Assembly: GCA_964423615.1 (NCBI GenBank)
Contig: CAYRFQ010000004.1
Span: 124,001-188,000 of the forward strand
Direction of reading: 5' to 3'
DNA: 64,000 bases
DNA from: CAYRFQ01 sp964423615
GTDB lineage: Bacteria > Planctomycetota > Planctomycetia > Gemmatales > Gemmataceae
Both the position numbers and the translations under genes were made by a program. The notes under the pieces are model-generated. The model searched no databases. It was given only the letters and a program-made list of their open reading frames with translations, and had not been told where the DNA came from. Shown in pieces: positions 54,196 through 61,684 of the stretch. Position 1 is the stretch's first letter; the number at the start of each line of letters is the position of its first letter.

Positions 54196-54784
54196 GGTCG
54201 ATCCTATAAGAAGGTAAAAGGCGGAATCGCAGGTTTCGATGACCGGATCGTACTGTCTTGCAACACATTCGACAGATGGTTAACCAACAAGATCCAGACG
54301 AAACCGAAGTCCAAGCGATTCCATTGAAAGTCGATTCGTAACCGAGTCTTACGGATACCACGAGGTTCGCGATTTGCTTCGGACACTTGTTGTTTGTTGA
54401 GGTCGCGTCTTGAGCTGACGTCAAAGCCCAAAGACCACCAAAGGTCGAACACAAGATGTATCTTACGACCTCTACGTCGACTTCGATAACGGATTTTGTC
54501 AAACAGGCTTTCGGAGGGTAGGGACAGTCTGTGTAGTACCAGAGAAGCCCTTTTGGAGATAGGATTACTTCATGTTGCTTTCGATTCCTCAATCCTTCTT
54601 TCCAGTGTTTGCTGATCGGTCTAACTCCGACAGGTCGTCATTAGACCTCCTTGGGCGAAGGACTTTGAGGAAACTGAGGGTCAAGAAAACCCAGCCCACC
54701 ATTCACTGAAGTGCCGCATAGATAGACCCCACGCCTTACAGACCAAGCTGACCTTCCAACGGTTCCCCGTTGTTGATCGCCGTG
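54196..54784. other. Intergenic region, 589 bp
   Basis: Lies between the kinase-like gene start and the end of the GT2 gene on the same strand. Minus-strand open frames here (such as 54204-54452) do not look like protein. No repeat shared with other gaps was found. Confidence 0.4.
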
Positions 54785-55783
54785 TTAAGCTGCTTGTTTT
54801 TGTTGGTCTCTGGACCGACGCAAGATCCCTTCGGTTGCTCGCTCGTCAACGAAATAGCTCGGGCGTCCTTTCAATTCTTGGAAAATGCGTCGGACATACT
54901 CCCCAACGATTGCAAGTCCGACGAGTTGTCCCGATCCAACGAGTAACACCACGAGACACGTGAGACTCCATCCCGCCGGCAAGGTTCCCCTCAGACAACT
55001 CTCAACGCCCTGCCACGCGAGCAGTATTGCAAAAAGAAAGACACAAATTGCAGCCATCCATCTCACAACTTGAAGGGGCAGGCAGCTGAAGTTGAAGAAG
55101 CCATCCATCGCTAAACGAGACAACGCCGCGAGGGTGTACTTGGGAGTCCCAGCGTGACGAGCCGACCGTTCGTAACGGAGCCCAGTTTGTTTAAAACCAA
55201 CGTATGTTCGGAGCCCACGGACAAAACGTTGTTTTTCAGGAAGTCGTTTCAAAGCCTCAACAACTTTTCGATCCATCAGACAAAAGTCGCCACTGTCGAG
55301 TGGAATTTCGAGATCGCTCGAAGCTCGTAAGATGCGATAAAAGAGGGCATAAGCCGCACGCTTGACAACGTTCTCCTTGCGTTTCGTCCGAATGGCATAA
55401 ACGACATCATAACCTTGCTGCCATGTCTCGACGAACTCGCCCAGCACCTCCGGTGGGTCTTGCAAGTCACCATCCATCACGACGACCGCCTCTCCCCGTG
55501 CACAATCGAGGCCTGCCGTAATCGCCGCTTGGTGTCCAAAGTTGCGGCTCAGCGACAAGACCACGACTCGAAAATCTTCTTCCTGGACTTGCCGCAACAG
55601 GGCCGATGTTCGGTCCGAACTCCCGTCGTTGACTAGAACCAATTCGTACGCGAGACCAAGCAAGTCCATCGCGCTGGTCAACCGGCGATACAGTTCCAAT
55701 ATGTTGTCTTCTTCGTTGTACAGTGGAATGACGACGCTGAGTTCGACACCGGTTTCAGGAGTAAAGGCTGGAGTTGTGGGCAT
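54785..55783 (-). CDS. Family 2 glycosyltransferase (GtrB/DPMS-like)
   Basis: A 332-residue glycosyltransferase. Motifs are LSVVIPLYNEEDNI, LVLVNDGSSDRTS, LSRNFGHQAAITAGLD and VVMDGDLQDPPEV (DxD at Asp104/Asp106). The second half has GDFCLMDRKVVEAL and two C-terminal helices (WMAAICVFLFAILLAW and LTCLVVLLVGSGQLVGLAIVG), as in GtrB/ArnC-type enzymes that load a polyprenyl phosphate with sugar at the inner membrane. It ends GRPSYFVDERATEGI. The sugar and destination (O-antigen, lipid or protein glycan) are not given. It is in a minus-strand group with the phytanoyl dioxygenase further up. Confidence 0.92.
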   Translation of the reverse strand: MPTTPAFTPETGVELSVVIPLYNEEDNILELYRRLTSAMDLLGLAYELVLVNDGSSDRTSALLRQVQEEDFRVVVLSLSRNFGHQAAITAGLDCARGEAVVVMDGDLQDPPEVLGEFVETWQQGYDVVYAIRTKRKENVVKRAAYALFYRILRASSDLEIPLDSGDFCLMDRKVVEALKRLPEKQRFVRGLRTYVGFKQTGLRYERSARHAGTPKYTLAALSRLAMDGFFNFSCLPLQVVRWMAAICVFLFAILLAWQGVESCLRGTLPAGWSLTCLVVLLVGSGQLVGLAIVGEYVRRIFQELKGRPSYFVDERATEGILRRSRDQQKQAA

Positions 55784-56089
55784 GGCTCAACCTCGTCCTT
55801 GACGAATACGTTTGCTGTGAAGATTCTGAGCGTCTGATTGAGCAGGGCGTTCTCAAACGAACCCAAACGCGAGAAAGGACTTCCTTTCACGTCCTCGCCG
55901 GGTTGTGGGTTAGTGTCAGCGCTTGACGTTGTTTCTCCCACTACGCTCTCGGGGCCCTCGCTTGGGCTTAGGGCTGGTAGAGGAGTTCTCGGCTCGTAAT
56001 TTGGGCAAAAACCCCAGCCGTGACAAACCGGCTCCTTGGTTCACCCTTCTCACGAGGCGTGATAGCAGAAAACGGAATCTCACTCAACG
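55784..56089. other. Intergenic region, 306 bp
   Basis: Lies between the phytanoyl dioxygenase stop and the GT2 start on the same strand. No gene or repeat recognised. Confidence 0.35.
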
Positions 56090-56872
56090 TCAGTTCACCG
56101 GATGGAATTGGTGCCATGCGTATCCGTCAAACAAATCGTGGTCGACTGCAAACTCGAGATGTAAAATGCGGCGATGACGAGTCGTCTTGGGGTGCGATCG
56201 GTTGCTACAATGGGCCACCAGAGGCCGAATCAGCAGCACATCACCCGAGTTGGCCAGCACACTTTGCGGACTATTCGACCCGAGATCGAGGATTTTACCG
56301 GTCCGATGCGACCCAGGGATGACCCGCAACGGACCATTTTCCTCAGTGACCTGATCCAAATGAATGCGAGCCGTTACCATCCGGTTGAGTAAGTCGAGGG
56401 GTGCTTGAACGTGTGGAACTCCCGCTTTGAAGGTGGGCTTCGTAAAATGCATACTTGTCAATCTGTTGTCGTGCACCGCAATCGTCAAATCTTTGTGCCA
56501 GGGTAATGCCCAACCGCCACCGGGCGGTTTGTCGAAGTAGAGCACGCGGACCAAGCCAAACTCCGGGCCCAACACTTTCGTCAACCATGAGATAAGAACC
56601 GGCGTTTGCCAGACTCGAACCGCCCGAGGCCATAGTTCGAGGATGTTCCTGGCGCCGTAAATACAGCCCCGTTCTGATTGGATCAAAGAAGAAGCGGCAT
56701 CGACGTTTAACGCACGTACCAAGTCCTCCCGAATCCCATCAACTTCTAGCGCGTCAAACACCTCCGAAAGAACTACAAATCCGTCTCGGTCGAGTTGGGT
56801 GAGAGAGGGTGAAGCGATGGGAATGTCGGCACAAGGTTGTACTGGCATGGGATTCCAGTTGCGAAAAATCAA
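56090..56872 (-). CDS. Phytanoyl-CoA dioxygenase (PhyH) family protein
   Basis: A 260-residue Fe(II)/2-oxoglutarate-dependent oxygenase. The metal triad is His126 and Asp128 (LPWHKDLT) with His221 (RPLVAHCSNRS), and an Arg about 10 residues later would bind 2-oxoglutarate (TRHRRILHLEF). The N-terminus reads LTQLDRDGFVVLSEVFD, as is common in PhyH proteins. The core has NGPLRVIPGSHRTGKI. The substrate is unknown; PhyH proteins hydroxylate lipids, amino acids and secondary metabolites. It is upstream of the GT2 gene on the minus strand. Confidence 0.9.
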   Translation of the reverse strand: MIFRNWNPMPVQPCADIPIASPSLTQLDRDGFVVLSEVFDALEVDGIREDLVRALNVDAASSLIQSERGCIYGARNILELWPRAVRVWQTPVLISWLTKVLGPEFGLVRVLYFDKPPGGGWALPWHKDLTIAVHDNRLTSMHFTKPTFKAGVPHVQAPLDLLNRMVTARIHLDQVTEENGPLRVIPGSHRTGKILDLGSNSPQSVLANSGDVLLIRPLVAHCSNRSHPKTTRHRRILHLEFAVDHDLFDGYAWHQFHPVN

Positions 56873-56983
56873 GATTCCGAAAAGTCGTCAAGCTAGAATG
56901 TCGAAGTGGTAATCTTACACCCAAATACGATTTTCCGACAACCGCAAACACTGAGTGTTCGCAATCAGCATTTGCGGGAGGCG

Positions 56984-57433
56984 TTACTCAAGCCACTTAT
57001 CGAAAATCACAAGGTTGTCCGCGCGCTCAGGATCCCATCGGATGCCAACGATGTCATATCCCAAGGCGATAGCCAGATGAAGCATGGGACGATGCTGGTT
57101 GTGGCATTCGAAGCGAATATATTCGTAGTGGTGTTCGCGTGCCCAAGCATGGGCAGCTTCCATGAGTTGCGTAGCGATGCCCTGTCTCCGGTGATCGGGA
57201 GCCACGCCATAAAACCAAGCGAAAAAAACGTTGGGTTTGAGTTCAAATCCCAGGAAGAACCCTACAGGGGTGTCGTCTGCAAGCCGCGCGACCATGTGGA
57301 GGACGTTGTATCGGCCGCGGAAACGACGTTCGAAGGATTCCATTGGCCGGGCCGGACGGTAACATCGGTTATACAATTCGACGATCGTCGGGAGCTCTTC
57401 AGGCCCAACCACGTCGACAATCACGTTAGCCAT
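56984..57433 (-). CDS. GNAT-family N-acetyltransferase
   Basis: A 149-residue acyltransferase: GFFLGFELKPNVFFAWFYGVAPDHRRQGIATQLMEAAHAWARE holds the acetyl-CoA pyrophosphate loop (RRQGIA, 82-87), and later HHYEYIRFECHNQHRPMLHLAIALGYDIVG is the typical last strand and helix. The substrate is unknown. It lies 111 bp upstream of the phytanoyl dioxygenase start on the same strand. Confidence 0.9.
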   Translation of the reverse strand: MANVIVDVVGPEELPTIVELYNRCYRPARPMESFERRFRGRYNVLHMVARLADDTPVGFFLGFELKPNVFFAWFYGVAPDHRRQGIATQLMEAAHAWAREHHYEYIRFECHNQHRPMLHLAIALGYDIVGIRWDPERADNLVIFDKWLE

Positions 57434-57494
57434 AAGGAGTTGCTTCTCTTTCAGTTTCAGCTCAGGAACGGGACGAAATCGCTCTGTTTTTATG

Positions 57495-58835
57495 TTAGCG
57501 TTCGGGTCGATACAAAGACGAAATTAGTTCTTGCCAGGACGGGACGTTCCAATTTTCGAACATGTCCCTTGTCTCTTGGTCCTCGAAATCATCGTTATCG
57601 TCTTGTGAGCTATCGTGCTCAGGAGCCAATTCGTCATCGGTCGAATCGTCATTGACAAAATCACTGTCGTCATCTTTGCGTCTTCGTTTCTTTTTCGACC
57701 TACTATCCTTATTTGATCCTTCTGAATCGCCGTCTCCCTCTTTTTTTGCCTTTGTTTTGTCCTCCTTGTCTTTCTTTCGTTTACGAGAACGTGAGCGTCC
57801 ACGTTTTTTTCGCGTATCGTCGTCTCCCTCTTCGACACTATCGTCGTCGGGAGCTTCGGTCTTGGTATCGTCCTCGTCCTCGTCTTCTTCGTCGGATTGC
57901 TTTTTCCCTTCGGTCCTGCTCTTGCGGGACCGTCGACCACCTCGCCTTCCTCGTCGTCTCCCCCGTCGAGATTCCTTTTCCTCGTCGTCTTTGTCGGTGG
58001 AATCTTCGTCGTCTTCGTCATCGATCTCGGCTTCGATCACAACTTCGTCGTCGTCTTCGGTGTCGTCTTGATCATCGTCGTCCTCGTCACCGACATCCTC
58101 GTCAGGTGATGGCCTGTAGCTTACTAAGTCATCCTCAGCGGAAACATCGGCTCCTTCCGAATCAATCACCGTGACGGTGCCTGGTGGAGATGTTTCTTCG
58201 CCGGGGCGTTTGAACGTCAAGTCATCGTCGGTCAGGTTCTCCCAATCCACAACATCGACTTCATCAACGACGAGGTAGTCGTCCTCGACTTCTGTATCTG
58301 GTTCACTTGGAGTCGCTGGATTCGCGTCCAACGTGTCGGTCTCCGGAGTAAGTTGGTCTTTAGAGACTTCCGGTTCACTCGAGACGTCTTGTTCCTTCCA
58401 CGATCGGAAAGAGAGCATGGCGTCCTCTTGATCTTCCCAAAATTCACTCGTTTGGTTCGAATCTGGATCGGTGGGGTCTTCGGCCTCGACGACTTCCGGC
58501 AGTTCCGCCTTGGCTTCGGGGATGTCGGCTTGACCCTCGCCAGACTCCCAATCCTGGAATCCCTCCGGTTGGCCACCTTGATCCTCGTTGGCTCCGGTGT
58601 TTTCCTCTCCTTGATAGTCTTCAACCACCACTACCACTTCGTCTCCATCGATGGAAATCTCCTCGGCGTCATCCGTGAGGACTGCGACATCGCCTTCTTC
58701 CGGAGTCGTTTCTTCGGCACGACCCTCGGTGGCCTCGGCGTTGTCCTCAGGTTCCTCGTCGAATTCGAGACCCAACAAAGCTGCGGTCTCTTTCCATCGT
58801 TCCCGGCGTTTCAGCTGGTCTTCTTTTTCCGCCAT
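57495..58835 (-). CDS. Low-complexity, charge-segregated disordered protein
   Basis: A 446-residue protein of extreme composition. Residues 1-30 are MAEKEDQLKRRERWKETAALLGLE. Then about 230 residues are rich in Glu/Asp, a middle block is Arg/Lys-rich (RRGRRRGRRGGRRSRKSRTE; RKKRGRSRSRKRKKDKEDK), and blocks of DDED alternate with it. It closes with the ordered NVPSWQELISSLYRPER. The N-terminal helix and the Trp-containing tail may bind partners, while the charged blocks could bind RNA. A serine-rich antisense frame (about 57562-58071, plus) is a shadow of this composition. The family is one I would expect in planctomycetes, of unknown role. Confidence 0.72.
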   Translation of the reverse strand: MAEKEDQLKRRERWKETAALLGLEFDEEPEDNAEATEGRAEETTPEEGDVAVLTDDAEEISIDGDEVVVVVEDYQGEENTGANEDQGGQPEGFQDWESGEGQADIPEAKAELPEVVEAEDPTDPDSNQTSEFWEDQEDAMLSFRSWKEQDVSSEPEVSKDQLTPETDTLDANPATPSEPDTEVEDDYLVVDEVDVVDWENLTDDDLTFKRPGEETSPPGTVTVIDSEGADVSAEDDLVSYRPSPDEDVGDEDDDDQDDTEDDDEVVIEAEIDDEDDEDSTDKDDEEKESRRGRRRGRRGGRRSRKSRTEGKKQSDEEDEDEDDTKTEAPDDDSVEEGDDDTRKKRGRSRSRKRKKDKEDKTKAKKEGDGDSEGSNKDSRSKKKRRRKDDDSDFVNDDSTDDELAPEHDSSQDDNDDFEDQETRDMFENWNVPSWQELISSLYRPER

Positions 58836-59023
58836 CGTCTTATTGTCCTGCTGTTGTGCATCTCGGTGAATTCGTTGGTCGCATCATAGGTGTTGTCGTG
58901 GCCAAGACGTTTGCTGACGCAGTGGCGCAAGGAATGGCTCGCCGGTGCATCGCAGTCCGGCAACAAGCTAGAGTCAATAATTTAATTATAGTACTTTGTT
59001 AGAGTTTGCCTATCTACACAACA

Positions 59024-59053
59024 CAGGCCCACTAGAACAATTCCGTGGGCCTG
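59024..59053 (-). terminator. Hairpin after DUF4340 gene
   Basis: CAGGCCCAC (59024-59032) pairs with GTGGGCCTG (59045-59053) around a 12-nt loop. It lies 36 bp after the stop of the minus-strand DUF4340 gene. No strong T tract. Confidence 0.5.
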
Positions 59054-59089
59054 AGAGCAGAGTTTTCGGAGTAATCAGACAACTCGAAG

Positions 59090-61519
59090 TTATTCCTTCG
59101 AGAAGTAGTTGTGTTGCTCTTTCAAGATGTCTTCCCAGGGCGACTTGTCCAGTAAGAGAACAACTCCGGGCAGCGGATTGATCGAGTTCGGGTTCGTTAC
59201 AAGTTCGGCAAAGTAGCCGGTCTCCTGGTCGTTCATCCGTCCCAAGTGGAGTGTGTAGATGGGTTCCTTGCCTGCTTTATTTTTCTCGAGTTTGATTTCG
59301 ACGGATAAGGCATACTCGCCATCTTTCTTTTGGTCCCTACGCAGGCCTCCAGATTCGTCCAGGAATCGTTTGGCTTTCATACCCCCAATGTTCCCGAGGA
59401 ATCCATCGAGTTTGGTGGCGTCGAATTTTTTCAATGGGAAAAAGGAGATTGTGGCCAGTTGGTCCTGAGGAGCAACCTTGAGCTTCGCGTTCCAAGACGC
59501 CGAGGGGCCAGGACGAGACACTTTCATCAAACGATGAAGGCCGCCTTGCACCCAGCCACTGATCACCACCTCCCGGATTTTGTCCGTCTCGATTCCCATC
59601 ACCGTTCGGTCACGGAGTTCCAGCGTTCGGAGATCATCGTAAGTCGACGTTTTGGCCAGGAAAACAGTGTCCCTGCTGCTGACTAAGGCCGGAACTCCTT
59701 TCTTTCCACTCGGTCGCGGGCGCCCGAATTTGTAAACGACAGTTTCGGGCTTCTCCTTATCCTTGGCTTTCAACTCGATGGTGACAGCGAGCGAAGGACT
59801 ATCCAAACCGTACTGCGAGAGCTTGGTATCCTTGTTGACTTGAGCCAACCAATCCACGACCTCTAGCTTGCTCAGCGTGCGAATCAGTTCAGTCACCTGA
59901 AAATTGTCTGGACCTCGCTTGGGGAGATTCTTCGGTTGGATCATTTTCCAACCCATAGTTTCGCTCTCGAGGATGACCGAACCACCGCTACGTTCGATCG
60001 TTATTTTCGCGACATTGGATTCTGTGAGAGGCGGTAATTCACGTTTCAAGAACCCGAGATAACCCTGGTCGAGTTTCAACTCCTCGAGAATCGAGGCTGG
60101 ATAGGCGAATCGATCCACCTCGGCTCCGCGAGTTCGTTTCACGTAAACGACATCTCCCTGCTTGAGGCTAAACAGCAAGCTGACGTCGGGCTCCTTCGCC
60201 GTGAGTTTCGGATTCTTTGCATCCCCGGCGACGCCATCGAAGTAGAAATCGACCTTGGGAAGTTGCTTGGGGTTGTCTAACCCCAACGCCGCGTCTTTGG
60301 CCTTTGCCGACAAGAACTGCTTGATCTTATTGTCACCATGCAGGACTTCCAGCAGGTCATTAACGACCTTGGCGTCGGCCGTTACAGCATCCTTGGTGTC
60401 CTTGGGGATCAACATCCAATCGGTATCGGGTTTCAAGAGGCGAACGGTGTTTCCTCGGCCGTCGGCAATCTCAAGCCCCTTGGCTTTGACCGGTGTCGGG
60501 AACACAAGGTCACGACTCCGATACATTTCGGGATCGTCCACCGCTTCAAGAAGTTTCTCGACCACGTCCGAGGAAACTTGAGCCAGGTAATCGTCTCCCA
60601 CAAGACGGACGTATCGTTTTCCCTTGACGTCGGGACTGATGAGGAGCGTGCGGGTCACCGTTTTCTTCTGGTCAAATCCTTTTCCCTCTTTGTACTCGGT
60701 CGTGATTTTCAGTTCTTCCTTTCCAGGGGCCAGGATGCTGGTCTTCGTGTTGACAAAGTCTTTGGCAGCGGCGACACGAATGTTTCCAACGGCATCAATC
60801 AGCGAAGAAAGCCCTGGTCGATTCTTCTTGTCTTTCGTGTCTCCAGCGACGTCGGCGACTCCGAAATTCTTGGGTCGTTGGAACCGCCAAAGGTCTTCGA
60901 CGACATCGTACTCCACGACGAATTCCTTGCCGCCTCGTTTGGCGATGCTCAGGGTCCGAGCATTCTTGGATGTCACGTCGAGGAGGGTTGTGTCGCGGAA
61001 CGTCTTCATGTCTTCGGTCAACGCTTCGTCGATGTTCGAAATCTCCATGACATAAATCCGGTTTGGACGCTCGCTCGAGAGGACAGCAACGTACTTCTCA
61101 TCCCCACTGCGTCTTCCCAGTTTGAGCGTCCAAGAATTGTCTTCCGATTCGAGAGTCACGATGACGGGCGGTTCGTCGAGTTTCTCGGTGCTGCGGTTCT
61201 GAGTAAAGTCAGTGTCGTCGGCTTTGGTTGCGTTGCGAACCTGGTAAATGAGTTGGTCGATTTTCGTCTCGGACACACGATATTGGACGTCACCGTCCGG
61301 TTCGGTCAATGTCCAAGCGCCATCCTCCTGCTTGCGGAATTGAAAAGTTCCGTCTTCGGTCTCCAAATCGACAGAGGTGATCTTGGGCTGGAGTTTTTGG
61401 AGTTTCGGGAAGAGGTATTCGCTCTCGGCAGCTCCCTTTCGGCTCTCGACGATGATGCCGAAGATCCAGAGCATGGCGATCAAGACGGCAAACAGAATGA
61501 GGGTTCGTTGGAGGTTCAT
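59090..61519 (-). CDS. DUF4340 protein, gliding/ABC-associated
   Basis: An 809-residue protein with one N-terminal membrane helix (RTLILFAVLIAMLWIFGIIV), then a long periplasmic beta-rich body. Units such as VDLETEDGTFQFRKQEDGAWTLTEP and VTRTLLISPDVKGKRYVRLVGDDYLAQVSSD fit DUF4340, repeated several times (ITIERSGGSVILESETMGWKMI near the middle). DUF4340 proteins commonly follow the gldF-gldG-like ABC genes. Here the GldG-like gene is 165 bp upstream on the same strand, so they form one operon. The ATG at 61519 is chosen since the N-terminal helix then starts at residue 5. Function uncertain; in gliding bacteria the complex works at the envelope. Confidence 0.82.
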   Translation of the reverse strand: MNLQRTLILFAVLIAMLWIFGIIVESRKGAAESEYLFPKLQKLQPKITSVDLETEDGTFQFRKQEDGAWTLTEPDGDVQYRVSETKIDQLIYQVRNATKADDTDFTQNRSTEKLDEPPVIVTLESEDNSWTLKLGRRSGDEKYVAVLSSERPNRIYVMEISNIDEALTEDMKTFRDTTLLDVTSKNARTLSIAKRGGKEFVVEYDVVEDLWRFQRPKNFGVADVAGDTKDKKNRPGLSSLIDAVGNIRVAAAKDFVNTKTSILAPGKEELKITTEYKEGKGFDQKKTVTRTLLISPDVKGKRYVRLVGDDYLAQVSSDVVEKLLEAVDDPEMYRSRDLVFPTPVKAKGLEIADGRGNTVRLLKPDTDWMLIPKDTKDAVTADAKVVNDLLEVLHGDNKIKQFLSAKAKDAALGLDNPKQLPKVDFYFDGVAGDAKNPKLTAKEPDVSLLFSLKQGDVVYVKRTRGAEVDRFAYPASILEELKLDQGYLGFLKRELPPLTESNVAKITIERSGGSVILESETMGWKMIQPKNLPKRGPDNFQVTELIRTLSKLEVVDWLAQVNKDTKLSQYGLDSPSLAVTIELKAKDKEKPETVVYKFGRPRPSGKKGVPALVSSRDTVFLAKTSTYDDLRTLELRDRTVMGIETDKIREVVISGWVQGGLHRLMKVSRPGPSASWNAKLKVAPQDQLATISFFPLKKFDATKLDGFLGNIGGMKAKRFLDESGGLRRDQKKDGEYALSVEIKLEKNKAGKEPIYTLHLGRMNDQETGYFAELVTNPNSINPLPGVVLLLDKSPWEDILKEQHNYFSKE

Positions 61520-61684
61520 GGCTGTTGTCTTATCTGAATTTCTGTTGTGACTTCGAGAGAGAATCGGAGTGGCCCGAATTGCTCGTTGTGGCGTACGGCC
61601 TCGCTGGCAGTGCGGGTTGGTGTAACAACCAACCCGAGTTGCAAATCGCCCTTCCCAAGGCCCCAAGCCAGGCGTACCTGTCTA

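Noticed and set aside
57562..58071. A serine-rich plus-strand frame of 169 codons.
   Set aside because: Caused by the Asp/Glu/Lys codon runs of the low-complexity gene on the other strand.
60338..61537. A 399-codon plus-strand frame across the DUF4340 gene.
   Set aside because: Shadow of the minus-strand gene; no recognisable motif and no ribosome-binding site.
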